Source: Leclercia adecarboxylata
Lineage (GTDB): Bacteria; Pseudomonadota; Gammaproteobacteria; Enterobacterales; Enterobacteriaceae
Length of the DNA stretch: 64,000 nt
Reading direction: 5' to 3'
NCBI GenBank assembly: GCA_901472455.1
Contig: LR590464.1
Location: 496,001-560,000 of the forward strand
This document shows positions 29,017 to 39,142 of the stretch, in pieces. The notes beneath the pieces were generated by a model. It was not told the DNA's origin, did not search any database, and saw only the letters and a list, made by a program, of their open reading frames with translations. Every line of letters starts with the position of its first letter. Position 1 is the first letter of the stretch. A program made the position numbers and the translations under genes.

Positions 29017-30283
29017 TTAACGGGTAAACGCGGCATGTAATGTCTCCACACCAGGGCTCTGCAAGGACCGCCCGGGGTTGTGCTGACTGGCAATCAAGGT
29101 CTGAACCTTGCTCACAATATGCGCGCCAATCGGGATTGCCGAGGTCGCAGCCGGTGAGGGGGCATTACAGGTATGGATGGTGCGCGGCGTGGTGACAAAT
29201 AAAAAATCGTCGATCAGCTTACCGTCTGGCGAAACTGCTTGCGCCCTCACACCTGCAGGCCAGGGGTGCAGATCCTTCACCGTCAGGCTCGGGCAATACT
29301 TCTGCACCTGTTTCAGATAGCCGCTTTTGCACAGCGAGTTTTTCATCTCGCCTAAGCCCGAGCGCAAATTGTTCTGCAGCACCCGGCGAATCCCGGACGA
29401 GCCCATAATTTCCAGCATATCGGATAAGGAGAAATCGCCCTTGCGGTAGCCCTCGCGCTTAAAGGCCAGCACCGCGTTCGGCCCCACCGTGACGCTGCCG
29501 TCGATCATCCGGGTGAGATGAACGCCGAGAAACGGCATGGCCGGATCCGGGATCGGGTAGATAAGGTGGTTGACGATCTGATTGTGCTCCGGCGCCAGGC
29601 GGAAATACTCCCCGCGGAACGGGCAGATAATAAAGCCGGGGTCGATGCCGAGCATCTTCACCAGTCGGTCGGCCATCAGCCCGGAGCAGCTGATTAAGGT
29701 GCTGGCTTCAAATTCGCGTCCGTCATGGGTGTGGATCACCACGCCGTCGCCGTGTTCTTTCAGGGCGCAGACTTCGGCGCGATACACCACTTCCCCGCCT
29801 TTCGCCTGGAAGCGTTTTGCCATTGCCGCCGCCACCTCGCGATAGCTGACGATCCCGCTGGAGGGGACAAAAATCCCGCCCAGCCCGGTGATATTAGGCT
29901 CGCGCTCGCGCAAGTTCCGCGCCGCTCAGCCACTCGCGCTCGATGCCGTTGGCGGCGGTGCGATCCCACAGGGCCTGCATCCGCGCCATCTCCAGCGCCG
30001 ATGTAGCAACCAGCATCTTGCCGCAGGTGTCGTAGCGGATGTTGTTCTCATCGCAGAAGGCTTTGGTCGCCCGATTGCCCGCCAGGCAGAACTGCGCCTT
30101 CAGGCTGCCGGGGGTGTAATAAACCCCGGCATGGATCACCCCGCTGTTGTGCCCGGTCTGGTGGCAGGCGGGGCCAGCCTCCTTCTCCAGCAGCGCGATG
30201 CGGGCGTCCGGGTAGCATTCAATCAGCTGCATGGCGGTCGACATACCGATAATGCCGCCGCCGATAATCACGAAATCATACAT
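29017..30283 (-). CDS. lhgO: L-2-hydroxyglutarate dehydrogenase, frameshifted
   Basis: FAD enzyme oxidising L-2-hydroxyglutarate to 2-oxoglutarate and passing electrons to the quinone pool; it recycles the product of GlaH. It is about 422 residues once a shift near 29910 is bridged. The N-terminal dinucleotide motif is DFVIIGGGIIGMSTAMQLIE, followed by HQTGHNSGVIHAGVYYTPGS and the C-terminal RSGLGEMKNSLCKSGYLKQV. The start is 12 bases after the glaH stop. Membrane-peripheral by analogy to E. coli YgaF. Confidence 0.92.
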
Positions 30284-30294
30284 CCGCTCAATTC

Positions 30295-31274
30295 CTACTG
30301 ATGGGTCTGATAGTGGCGGGTGGCGTAGCTGATATACCCGCGCTGGCGCATCAACTCCCGGCGCAGATCCGGGTGTGGGGTAAAGCGATCCCGGCCATGC
30401 AGCCAGAACATATTGTTGATCAGCAGGAATTTACCCCACCGGTACGGGAATTGAGACGATGCTTTTGCTGCTCTCCAGCGCGTCAGAAAGTTCGCTCAAC
30501 CAGACGCCCTCTTCAAAAATCTTTCGGCTGGACGAACTGGTCGATATAGCGCATCACCGGGCGGCCCTGCTGATCAACGTCAAACACCGGGTGGAACACA
30601 TCGGCCGCCACGTTTTTGCTCGGCGGTGCCGTCCAGCGCAGCGGGCGGCGGGCGAGGGGATGACTAAAGAATTTATCCAGCGCTTCCCAGTCGTCGAGGT
30701 GCAGCAGCAGGGAATTGCCGCCCTGCATATTCTGCTCATCGATTTTCATCATCAGCACGTAGTCGGTCACTTCATCAACAAAAGTGCCGTCGTTGTGCAG
30801 CTCCAGCACGCGGTGGGGCTGGCGCAGGTAGCTGTCTGAGTTATCAACATTTTTCACCGTAAAGCGGGCGTAGTACTGGCCGCTCATGGCGTCATAGTTG
30901 GAGCGGCCGATGAGGTGCGCGACGGCGGTGGCGATCTTCACCATCTCGTCGGCCTGGGTGACGTTATCCACCCCCTCGGCAGAAATCAGCATCGCGCCCT
31001 GGTCACGGCTGAGCAGGGTGTTCAGCAGCAACGGCTGGAGCTGGTTGCCGCACAGGTCATCGAGGATCTTCGCCACCCGAAAGCGCAGAAACGATTTGTA
31101 CTCCAGGGCCTGAATGGGCCACTGCTCTACCTCCCGCAGGAACTGCTGCGTGACCTCTGCGGAGAACGTCAGTTCCAGCAGACGCGGAGACTGCACGGAT
31201 GTCGCGATGCTAAAACCGGAGATGGTGCGGGCTAACGCCTCGTCGGGCTGTTGTACGGCGGTAAGTGCATTCAT
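30295..31274 (-). CDS. glaH: Glutarate 2-hydroxylase (CsiD), frameshifted
   Basis: Fe(II)/2-oxoglutarate-dependent dioxygenase converting glutarate to L-2-hydroxyglutarate, a step in lysine breakdown via cadaverine. It is about 325 residues with one shift near 30515. The iron ligands are visible: H-x-D in [13 protein letters not shown] and the distal His in [14 protein letters not shown]. It ends [18 protein letters not shown]. It is the first gene of the operon and the one nearest the shared regulatory region; in E. coli its promoter needs cAMP-CRP and sigma S and is repressed by CsiR. Confidence 0.93.
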
Positions 31275-31462
31275 CGAATCAATCCTCTCAGAAAGTATTC
31301 AGGAGACAGGGCTGTGCATTTCGTAGCCATAAATTAAAAATATCTACATTCTGGCGAAATGGGCCTGACCTGGCGTGAATGTTTAAATTTTGTGATGGAT
31401 GCGAGAAAAACAGGCGAAATGACGGGAAAATGCGCCGCCAGACGGCGAACGGGCTGAGACAA

Positions 31463-31478
31463 GGTGATCGCCCTCACG
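31463..31478. promoter_or_regulatory. Candidate CRP site between glaH and permease
   Basis: GGTGA-TCGCCC-TCACG matches the CRP core TGTGA-N6-TCACA at 8 of 10 conserved bases. It lies in the 350-base divergent region, about 190 bases from glaH and 148 from the permease start. CRP activation of csiD/glaH is established in E. coli; the site itself is a pattern match only. Confidence 0.35.
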
Positions 31479-31625
31479 GAAAAGGCGGGTTGCCCTTAAC
31501 AAAAACGTGACATATACATACAAAACTTAACAAATCGTGGCGGGGGTGCTGTACGGCGTTGTGGGGCTCTTCTATACCTTGATTCGTGTTACCTGCGACT
31601 CAACCTCAACACAGAGAATAAACGT

Positions 31626-33115
31626 ATGGAACAGACTTCTGGCAAGAAAAGTGAAGCAATTCATAGTGATACTACACAGCATTTCAACCGCTCCATCGGC
31701 CTTATCTCTAATTTTTCGCTTGGGTTCACCTACCTCTCGCCGCTGACGGCGGTTTACTCCCTGTTTGCGCTGGCGGTGACGCTGGCAGGGCCGCCAGCGA
31801 TCTGGTGGATCCCGATCGTGGCCTGCGGGCAGCTGCTGGTGGCGCTGGTGTTTGGCGAAGTGGCATCGCAGTACCCGATTACCGGCGGTTTGTACCCGTG
31901 GGCGCGCCGCCTGTGGGGGCGTAAATATGCGTGGATCGCCGCCTGGATCTACCTGTGGGCGCTGGTGGTGACCATCACCTCGGTGGCGGAATACACCGCG
32001 ACCTTCGTAGGTCGCTGTTCGGCTTTTTGACATCTCGGCGGGCAATATGCTGATCACCTCGGTGGTCCTGCTCCTGATGATGATGGCGATAAACATGTCG
32101 GGCACCAAAAACCTCGCCCGGGTTGCCAGGATTGGCTTCTGGTGTGAAATCGTCCAGCGTGATTGCGCTCGGGATCTACCTGCTGCTGTTCCATCGCGCG
32201 CAGCCTTTCTCGGTGGTCTTCGACTCGATGGGCCGTTATCGCCAAAGACGGCAGCTACCAGCCAGCTTTTATGGCGGCGGCGCTGATCGGCCTGTTTATG
32301 TTCTTCGGCTTTGAAGCCTGCGGCAACGTGGCGGAAGAGGTCAAAAACCCGAGCAAAAAGATCCCGGTGGCGATGATCCTGAGCATCGTGTTTGGCGCGA
32401 TCTCGGCGATCATCTCGATCCTCGGCTACCTGCTGGCCTCCGCCAAAATCTGATGAATATTGTTAACGGCCAGATCGCCGATCCCATCCCGGCCGATCCT
32501 TAACGAAGCTCTCGGCGAGACCGGCCGCCACGGTGTTTATTCATCATCGCGGTAATCGCCATGCTGTCGTGCATTCTGTCCCTGCAGGCCGCGTTAAGCC
32601 GCCTGATCTTCTCCTTCTCCCGCGACCAGATGCTACCGGGTAGCGCCTGGATGTCGAAGCTGTCGAAAAACAGCGTCCCGGATAACGCGATGATCGTCAG
32701 CTGCCTGCTGCCGGTGCTCATCTGCGTGTGGGTCTACTTCCAGCCGGACAACCTGGCGCGCATCACCGCCTTTGCGGTTATCGGCATCTACATTTCGTTC
32801 CAGATGGTGGTCCTGGCGGCGCTGCGTCAGCGTCTGAAAGGCTGGAAACCGGCCGGGGAGTGGAGCGTGGGCGGCTGGGGGATGCTGGTCAACATCCTGG
32901 CGCTGGCCTATGGCCTGTGTGGGATCTGGCTACTGGCACAACCGGCTGAAAGCAATGACTTTATGGACCGCTGGACGGTACTGGTGGGGCTGGCGGTGGT
33001 GGTGATCTCTGGCCTGGTGTACATGGTGCTGGCCCGTCCGTTCGGGCGCTCAAATGCGCCGGAAAACGACGCGATCGAGCATGCAAAACGGCTGAACGCA
33101 GGACAACCTCTGTAA
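31626..33115 (+). CDS. APC-family amino acid/GABA permease, frameshifted
   Basis: About 500 residues with roughly twelve membrane helices. The N-terminal APC motif is FSLGFTYLSPLTAVYSLFAL and the conserved ITGGLYPWARRLWGRK follows. Later helices include ALIGLFMFFGFEACGNVAEE and ILSLQAALSRLIFSFSRDQM. Frame changes occur near 32015, 32145, 32240, 32450 and 32500. It is divergent from glaH and 31 bases ahead of patD, so it probably imports GABA, putrescine or another polyamine-derived substrate for this cluster. It is not the usual GabP, which is missing from between gabT and csiR. Exact substrate unknown. Confidence 0.8.
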
Positions 33116-33146
33116 TTTCCCGAACATAAAAACAATGGAGTCGGCT

Positions 33147-34574
33147 ATGCAACACAACTTATTGATCAATGGCGAACTGATTGCCGGTTCAGGTGAGAAG
33201 CAGCCCGTCTATAATCCGGCCACCGGCGAGGTGTTGCTGGAGATTGCCGAAGCCAGCCCGGAGCAGGTGGATGCCGCGGTACAGGCCGCCGATCGCGCCT
33301 TCCGGCAATGGGGGCAGACCACGCCCAAAGCCCGTGCCGAATGCCTGCTGAAGCTGGCGGACGTCATCGAGCAGAACGCCGACACCTTCGCCAGACTGGA
33401 GTCGCTGAACTGCGGCAAACCGCTGCATTGCGTGCTGAACGATGAAATCCCGGCCATTGTCGATGTGTTCCGCTTCTTTGGCGGGGGCCACCCGCTGCCT
33501 GAACGGCCTCGCCGCCGGGGAGTATCTGGAAGGGCACACCTCCATGATCCGCCGCGATCCGGTGGGCGTGGTGGCCTCCATCGCCCCGTGGAACTACCCG
33601 CTGATGATGGCGGCGTGGAAGCTCGGCCCGGCGCTGGCGGCGGGGAACTGCGTGGTGCTTAAGCCCTCAGAGATCACCCCGCTCCACTGCCCTGAAGCTG
33701 GCCGAGCTGGCCAAAGATATCTTCCCGGCCGGGGTGATCAACGTCCTGTTTGGCCGGGGGTAAAACCGTCGGCGACCCGCTGACCGGCCACGATAAAGTG
33801 CGCATGGTGTCGCTGACGGGTTCCATCGCCACAGGCGAGCATATTCTGGGCCATACCGCGTCCTCGATTAAGCGCACCCATATGGAGCTGGGCGGCAAAG
33901 CGCCGGTCATCGTCTTTAACGACGCCGATATCGATGCGGTGGTGGAGGGGCGTCCGCACCTTTGGTTTTTTACAATGCCGGACAGGACTGCACCGCGGCC
34001 TGTCGTATCTATGCGCAAAAAGAGGTCTATAACGCGCTGGTGGAGAAGCTGGGTGTCGCCGTAGCCAGCCTGAAAATGGGCGCCCGGAGGATGAAACCAC
34101 CGAGCTGGGGCCAGTCAGCTCTGCCGCTCATCTGGCCGCGTCAGCGAGGCGGTGGACCGCGCAAAAGCCCTGCCGCACATCCACGTGGTCACCGGCGGTA
34201 ACGTGGCGGGCGGCAGCGGGTACTATTTCCAGCCGACCCTGCTGGCTGGGGCGAAGCAGGAGGATGAGATCATCCAGCGCGAAGTCTTCGGCCCGGTGGT
34301 CAGCGTCAGCCTGTTCGACGATGAAGAGCAGGTGCTGGAGTGGGCCAATGACTCACAGTACGGCCTGGCCTCATCAGTCTGGACCAAAGATGTGGGCCGC
34401 GCGCACCGCATGAGCGCCCGCCTGCAATACGGCTGCACCTGGGTGAACACGCACTTTATGCTGGTAAGCGAAATGCCGCACGGCGGCCAGAAGCTGTCCG
34501 GCTACGGCAAGGATATGTCGATGTACGGGCTGGAGGATTACACCGTGGTGCGGCATGTGATGGTGAAGCACTAA
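33147..34574 (+). CDS. patD: Gamma-aminobutyraldehyde dehydrogenase, frameshifted
   Basis: NAD-dependent oxidation of 4-aminobutanal to GABA in putrescine breakdown. It is about 474 residues, the PatD (YdcW) length. Motifs: [33 protein letters not shown], the Glu in [19 protein letters not shown], the catalytic Cys in [14 protein letters not shown] and the C-terminal [20 protein letters not shown]. Frame changes lie near 33490, 33690, 33770, 33955, 34085 and 34135. An ATGGAGT ribosome site precedes ATG 33147. It feeds GABA to GabT on the other strand. Confidence 0.88.
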
Positions 34575-34582
34575 CGGCACTG

Positions 34583-34650
34583 CCCGACGGCGCTTCGCTT
34601 GCATGGCCTGCGGTTTAACAGGCCGGGTAAGCGCAGCGCCACCCGGCCAC
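34583..34650. repeat. REP/BIME-type element
   Basis: TGCCCGACGGCGCTTCGC... followed by AGGCCGGGTAAGCGCAGCGC-CACCCGGC: two opposed REP-like units just after patD. Similar units recur at 35536, 36627, 58838 and 60702. They are enterobacterial intergenic palindromes that can stabilise mRNA 3' ends. Confidence 0.75.
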
Positions 34651-34795
34651 GTCCATATTCTATTTAACAATTTTTTGATTACTTATCATTTATTTACCGG
34701 AATTTTACGGGATCGTAAGACGTAATACCTGACAACGCAAAACAGAGATCACATAAGGGATATATGCATTCTATATGGATCATTTCCCTGCCTCT

Positions 34796-34814
34796 CTATA
34801 TACTTTGCATATAG
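34796..34814. promoter_or_regulatory. Inverted repeat upstream of the toxin-antitoxin pair
   Basis: CTATAT-ACTTTGC-ATATAG, a 6-bp inverted repeat 21 bases ahead of the antitoxin start, with related TATATGCATTCTATAT 30 bases upstream. This is the expected place and form for an autoregulatory operator; it may overlap the -10 box. Confidence 0.4.
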
Positions 34815-34835
34815 CTGTAAAGAAGAGAGATTATC

Positions 34836-35120
34836 ATGCCCACCCCAACACGCACTGCGCCAAAAAAATTCCTGTTCCAGCTCCGTTCTGTTGATAACGA
34901 ATTTGGTGTCAGCGAAGACACCTTTGCCCGGCTAATGGCGGAGTTATCTCTGAACCAGACCGAGTTAGTCCACAAGGCATTACGCAACCTTGCTAAAGAG
35001 GTGCTGCCCTCATACGAACAGGACGATGGCCCGTTGACCGACGCACAACATAAAGCGATCAGAAAAGTGTCAGGCCTCGATATTTCAGAGGACGATCTGG
35101 ACTCTCCATTATTCAAATAA
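34836..35120 (+). CDS. Putative antitoxin (partner of PemK-like toxin)
   Basis: An intact 94-residue protein: a basic start (MPTPTRTAPKKFLFQLRSVD), a helix-turn-helix or ribbon-helix-helix-like centre (FARLMAELSLNQTELVHKAL) and an acidic tail (DISEDDLDSPLFK). A DNA-binding front with an acidic tail that reaches the toxin is the usual antitoxin build. It precedes the toxin-like gene by 11 bases and follows an inverted repeat. The family is not one I can name. Confidence 0.6.
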   Translation: MPTPTRTAPKKFLFQLRSVDNEFGVSEDTFARLMAELSLNQTELVHKALRNLAKEVLPSYEQDDGPLTDAQHKAIRKVSGLDISEDDLDSPLFK

Positions 35121-35131
35121 GCAGGATGCTT

Positions 35132-35528
35132 ATGGCTAATAATTACAACCCGTTACCGGCAATTGGTGACATTATCTGGTGTAAAATTTCCTTCAACATG
35201 AGGATCTGGGCCATCCGGGGCCGAAAGCGCGTCCCGGACTGATTCTGAACGTCTTCCCGGAGCTGCATGCCGTCCTGATCGTCTATGGAACCTCACGGAC
35301 GGACCACGTCTATCAGGGCGAATTTGTCATCGACGATCAGCTGGATACGGCAGGGTTAAGCTGGCCGACAAAGTTTGACCTTAATCGCCTGCAAAAATTG
35401 CCTTTTAATACCGAGTGGTTTGCGGTGGCAACCAGGCGTGGAGATCGCTACGCCGTTGCCGAAAATGGGCGTCATCCCGCCGCGTATTTATTCCCGTTAT
35501 GCGTGCCGCCTGGGCTAAAAGAAATTAG
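35132..35528 (+). CDS. PemK/MazF-like toxin, frameshifted
   Basis: About 132 residues. With a correction near 35190 the N-terminus reads AIGDIIWCKFPSTEDLGHPG, PKARPGLILNVFP, matching the first strands of PemK/MazF-like (SH3-barrel) ribonuclease toxins (GDIVW.....PGP.RP.L.L). The raw frame runs past the end into the REP element (product ending NRPGKRSATGFKG). Removing one base near 35490 gives FPVMRAAWAKRN and a stop at 35526, just before the REP, which is far more natural. It follows the antitoxin by 11 bases. RNase activity is inferred from the fold. Confidence 0.6.
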
Positions 35529-35535
35529 CAGTCAT

Positions 35536-35605
35536 TGCCCGGCGGCGCTGCGCTTGCATGGTCTGCGGTTTAACAGGCCGGGCAAGCGCAGCGCCACCGG
35601 GTTTA
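35536..35605. repeat. REP/BIME-type element
   Basis: TGCCCGGCGGCGCTGCGCTT ... AGGCCGGGCAAGCGCAGCGC: a pair of opposed REP-like units abutting the toxin gene. Nearly the same spacing as the pair at 34583. Confidence 0.75.
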
Positions 35606-35736
35606 AAGGGTGACGGAGTATCGGGCTAAAATCCTAATAACATGCGGTTATATAGACAGCGATGGAAAAGAGTCCATACCATCAGGCCAGTCATTTTAAA
35701 AAATATAAATTCTGAGTTCACAATAAGATATCAGGG

Positions 35737-36163
35737 ATGATGTTTATTTTTATGAGATCTCTCACTGCTATATTTATCGCCGCATTAATCCTGGGCGGAA
35801 CATTTATCTACTTCACCGCATCTAACATAAACGAGATGACGGTTTACAAAGAAACCGACCGCTACCGTTATTACACTCTCCACTTATAATGAAATTCAAA
35901 ACGCGCCGAGAATTTCCCAACATTACTACTTTGAATCTCATCCTGGCGACGGATATCCCCCTTCGAATGACATTATTTTTAAAGACACGGCTAATGCTGA
36001 GCCGCTTCGTGTCTACCTCATCAATTTAGGGTATATCAAAGAAAGGCGAAGAAAGCGTGGAATGGAAGTGTGGTGCCAGCCCAAAAAAGAGTGCAGGGAT
36101 CGCTTCTATTTATACGTTGATAAACATGCTAAAGAAGTGAGGCTAACCTCTATCCAGGACTGA
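35737..36163 (+). CDS. Hypothetical single-pass membrane protein, frameshifted
   Basis: About 140 residues. MMFIFMRSLTAIFIAALILG begins an N-terminal membrane helix or uncleaved signal. A one-base shift near 35880 leads to TYNEIQNAPRISQHYYFESH and a C-terminal part with CQPKKECRDRFYLYVDKHAK. A second shift near 36045 is possible. The ribosome site is CAGGG. It ends 5 bases before fosA. Unrecognised. Confidence 0.5.
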
Positions 36164-36168
36164 ACCTC

Positions 36169-36595
36169 ATGCTTAACGCCCTTAACCATCTGACCCTTGC
36201 CGTCAGCAACTTGCCTGCCAGCATCGCATTTTGGCGCGATCTTCTCGGCCTGCGCCTACATGCCGAATGGCACACCGGAGCTTACCTTACCTGCGGCGAT
36301 CTCTGGCTCTGCCTCTCTTATGACGAGACGCGACAATTTATTCCGCCGCAGAACAGCGATTACACCCACTACGCCTTTTCTGTTGAACCGGAACACTTCG
36401 AGGCCGTCGCGCAAAAGCTGAAAGACGCTGGCGTAACGGTCTGGAAAAGAGAACAAAAGCGAAGGGGCGTCGTTCTATTTTCTCGACCCGGACGGGCACA
36501 AACTGGAACTGCATGTGGGCGATCTTGCCGCGCGTCTGGCCGCGTGTCGGGAGAAGCCTTACGCGGGAATGGTTTTTACGTCAGATGAAGCGTAA
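36169..36595 (+). CDS. fosA: Fosfomycin glutathione transferase FosA, frameshifted
   Basis: Mn2+/K+-dependent glyoxalase-fold enzyme adding glutathione to fosfomycin. It is 141 residues once the shift near 36455 is bridged: [57 protein letters not shown], then [20 protein letters not shown] and [14 protein letters not shown]. Metal ligands are the His in NHLTLAV, the His in THYAF and the Glu in KLELHVG. Length and ends are those of chromosomal enterobacterial FosA. If the frameshift is a sequence error the gene predicts reduced fosfomycin susceptibility. Confidence 0.92.
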
Positions 36596-36624
36596 CGGGA
36601 GACGGGGGCCGACAAAGGAAAAGT

Positions 36625-36657
36625 AGGCCGGGTAAGCGCAGCGCCACCCGGCATTCA
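36625..36657. repeat. REP-type element
   Basis: TAGGCCGGGTAAGCGCAGCG-CCACCCGGCA, a single REP-like palindrome between the convergent fosA and hydrolase genes. Confidence 0.7.
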
Positions 36658-36661
36658 ACCC

Positions 36662-37487
36662 TTACAGCGACTTCACAAACGTCAGCAGGTCTTCGTTCAG
36701 CTGGTCCTGATGCGTCAGCGCAAAGCCGTGCGGCGCATTGTCATACACCTTAAGTTCCGCGTTGCCGATCAGCTCTGCCGCCACTTTACCGGTGGTTTCG
36801 AACGGCACGATCTGGTCGTTGCTGCCGTGGATCACCAGCGTCGGCACATCAACTTTCGCCATATCCGGGCGGAAGTCGGTTTCGGCAAAGGGCGGTTACG
36901 CAGTCGGAGGGTGCCTTTCAGCGATGCCAGCAGGGCGATGTTCAGGGTCTGGGTCAGCGCGCCTTCGGAAACCGTCTGCCCGGCGTTGGTGCCGTAGAAC
37001 GGCGTAGCGAAATCGCTGATGAACTGGGCGCGATCTTTCAGCAGTCCGTCGCGAATACCTGCGAAGACCGACTGATCCACACCCTGAGGGTAGGAGTCAG
37101 ACTTACCGAAGATCGGCGTTACCGCACCCAGCAGCGCCAGGCCAGCCACGCGATCGGTGCCGTAGGTGCCGATATAACGGCTCACGTCGCCGCCGCCCAT
37201 CGAGAAGCCCACCAGCGTCACGTCGCGCAGATCCAGCGCGGTGATCAGGTCGTTAATGTCAGAGGCAAAGGTATCGTAGTCATAGCCATTCCACGGCTGA
37301 TCCGAACGGCCGAAGCCGCGGCGGTCGAAGGCGATAGCGCGGAAACCGCGTTCGGCCAGATAGTTGAGCTGGCTGTCCCCACATGTCGGCATCCAGCGGC
37401 CAGCCGTGGCTGAACAGAACCGGTTTACCTGCACCCCCAGTCTTTGTAGTAAATCTGAGTGCCATCTTTCGCTTTAATCGTCGCCAT
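36662..37487 (-). CDS. Alpha/beta hydrolase (non-haem chloroperoxidase type), frameshifted
   Basis: About 274 residues. HGWPLDADMW forms the oxyanion loop, the nucleophile Ser lies in TLVGFSMGGGDVSRY, the acid Asp in LVIHGSNDQIVPF and the base His in YDNAPHGFALTHQD. This is the arrangement of the bacterial perhydrolase/arylesterase family often called non-haem chloroperoxidases. Frame changes lie near 36895, 37380 and 37435. The start MATIKAKDGTQIYYKDWGAG at 37487 is preceded by GAGGAAGAC. True substrate unknown; haloperoxidase activity is usually a side activity. Confidence 0.8.
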
Positions 37488-37517
37488 AGTGTCTTCCTCA
37501 AAGTGTTGTTGTAGGTT

Positions 37518-39142
37518 CTAAACCGGCGCCACCAGGTAGCGGGTCGCCGGAGGTGCATCGCCCTGATGAAAAGCCAGCACGCGGCCTTTGCAGCAGGTGG
37601 TCATTCATGGTGTGGCGCTCCTGCAGGCGCAGGTGTTCCACCCCAGGATCCCATCAGGAAGGTCTCGATATAAAGACCCGGCTGGTCGATATCTTCATAC
37701 ACCGCCCAGCTGATGGCTCCCGCACGGCGGCGCACCCGGCGCAGCTCGTGGACGGCCTTCAGGAACTCGCTTACCGCTTCAGGCTCATTTGATACTCGCA
37801 GGAGACCAGCACCGGGGCCGCGCTCGTTGGGGATGCTCTCCCGCGCGTCATCGGCAATCAGGCCGCTGGTATCCGAGGTTCAGGTTAGGATCTTTCTCCA
37901 GCTTCCAGCGCAGCACCGTGGCGCTGGCGAGCAGCATCCCGATGGTCGCCACGCAGAGTGACGTGGCGGTGTTCACGTGCGAGGCCAATCTGTCCCCAGA
38001 TGGCGCTGCCTGCGGTCATCGAGCCCGAAGAAGACCGTCAGATAGACCGCCAGCGCCCGGGCTTTCACCCAGCGTGCGGCGCTGCGTTGCGCCCCCAGGT
38101 TCAGGGTGGGAAGAGCACGGCAATCCACGCAAAGCCGGTGAAGAACTCAAACAGGTTCAGCAGCCAGAAGTGGCGCACGAAGGCCAGAGCCAGCATGGTG
38201 AGAGCAAAGACCAGGCTCCGCCGCCCACCATCAGTTGATCGGCGTTCAGACGCTGGCGAAGACGCGGCAGCAGCACCGCCCCGGCAATCGCCCCCAGTCC
38301 GATGCAGGCCAGCATAATGCCGTACCCTGCCGGGCCGAGACCCAACTCCCGACGCGCCACCAGCGGCAGCAACGCCCAGCCCGCACTGGCGAATACGAAG
38401 AACGCCACGGTGCGAATCAACACGTTACGCAGCACCGGGGCAGCGTGAACGTAGCGCACGCCGGCGCGCACCGGCCGAGAAAAAGTGCTCCGGTGGGCAG
38501 GCGTTGCACCGAGGCCGCAGGCTTCCAGCGCCACAGCACCCAGGCGACGCCCAGCACCGACAGGGCATTGAGCATGAACACCATCCACGGCCCGGCCAGC
38601 GAGAGCAAAAAGCCCCCCAGCGCCGGGCCGATGGCGCGGACTGATGTTGACCCCGAGGGAGTTCAGCGCCACCGCCGGACCCAGTTCGGCTTTGCTCACC
38701 AGATCCGGCACCACCGCCTGGAACGGCGGCGAACTCATGGCGCTGCCAACGCTCAACAGAAACGCCGCGGCCAGCAGCACCGTCGGTGTCACATGCCCGG
38801 TGAACGAGAGGATCGCCAGCCCCCGCTGCGGCAATAAACATCCACAGCTGGGGAGAAGAGCAGGTACTTACGCCGGTCGACGATATCCGCCATCACCCCT
38901 GAGGGCAGGGCGAAGAGAAACATCGGCAGGCTGCTTGCCGCCTGCACCAGGGCGATATCCAGCGGATCGGCGCTCAGGGTCAGCATGCTCCAGTTGACCC
39001 CCACGTCGCTCATCCATGAGCCGACGTTCGAGACCACCGTGGCGATCCACAGCATACGGAACACCCGCTGATGCAGCGGCTGCCAGGTGGACATCGCCGG
39101 GGCAGGCGGATGCTCCACGTGCGAGTCGGTAATCTGGGTCAT
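37518..39142 (-). CDS. MFS transporter with extra C-terminal domain, frameshifted
   Basis: About 540 residues. The N-terminal half is an MFS_3/EntS-like exporter (VFRMLWIATVVSNVGSWMSD, FALPSGVMADIVDRRKYLLF as the loop 2-3 motif, ISRAIGPALGGFLLSLAGPW). After the twelfth helix comes a soluble tail of about 100 residues ending YEDIDQPGLYIETFLMGSW, VEHLRLQERHTMND and ATRYLVAPV, which looks like an antibiotic-biosynthesis-monooxygenase (dimeric alpha-beta barrel) domain. At least eight frame changes are needed. Its start overlaps the doxX stop (ATGA), so the two are translationally coupled. Substrate unknown. Confidence 0.75.

Noticed and set aside
38235-38837. 200-codon plus-strand ORF over the MFS gene
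   Set aside because: Product is Arg/Gln/His-rich, typical of antisense reading; the minus strand gives membrane helices.
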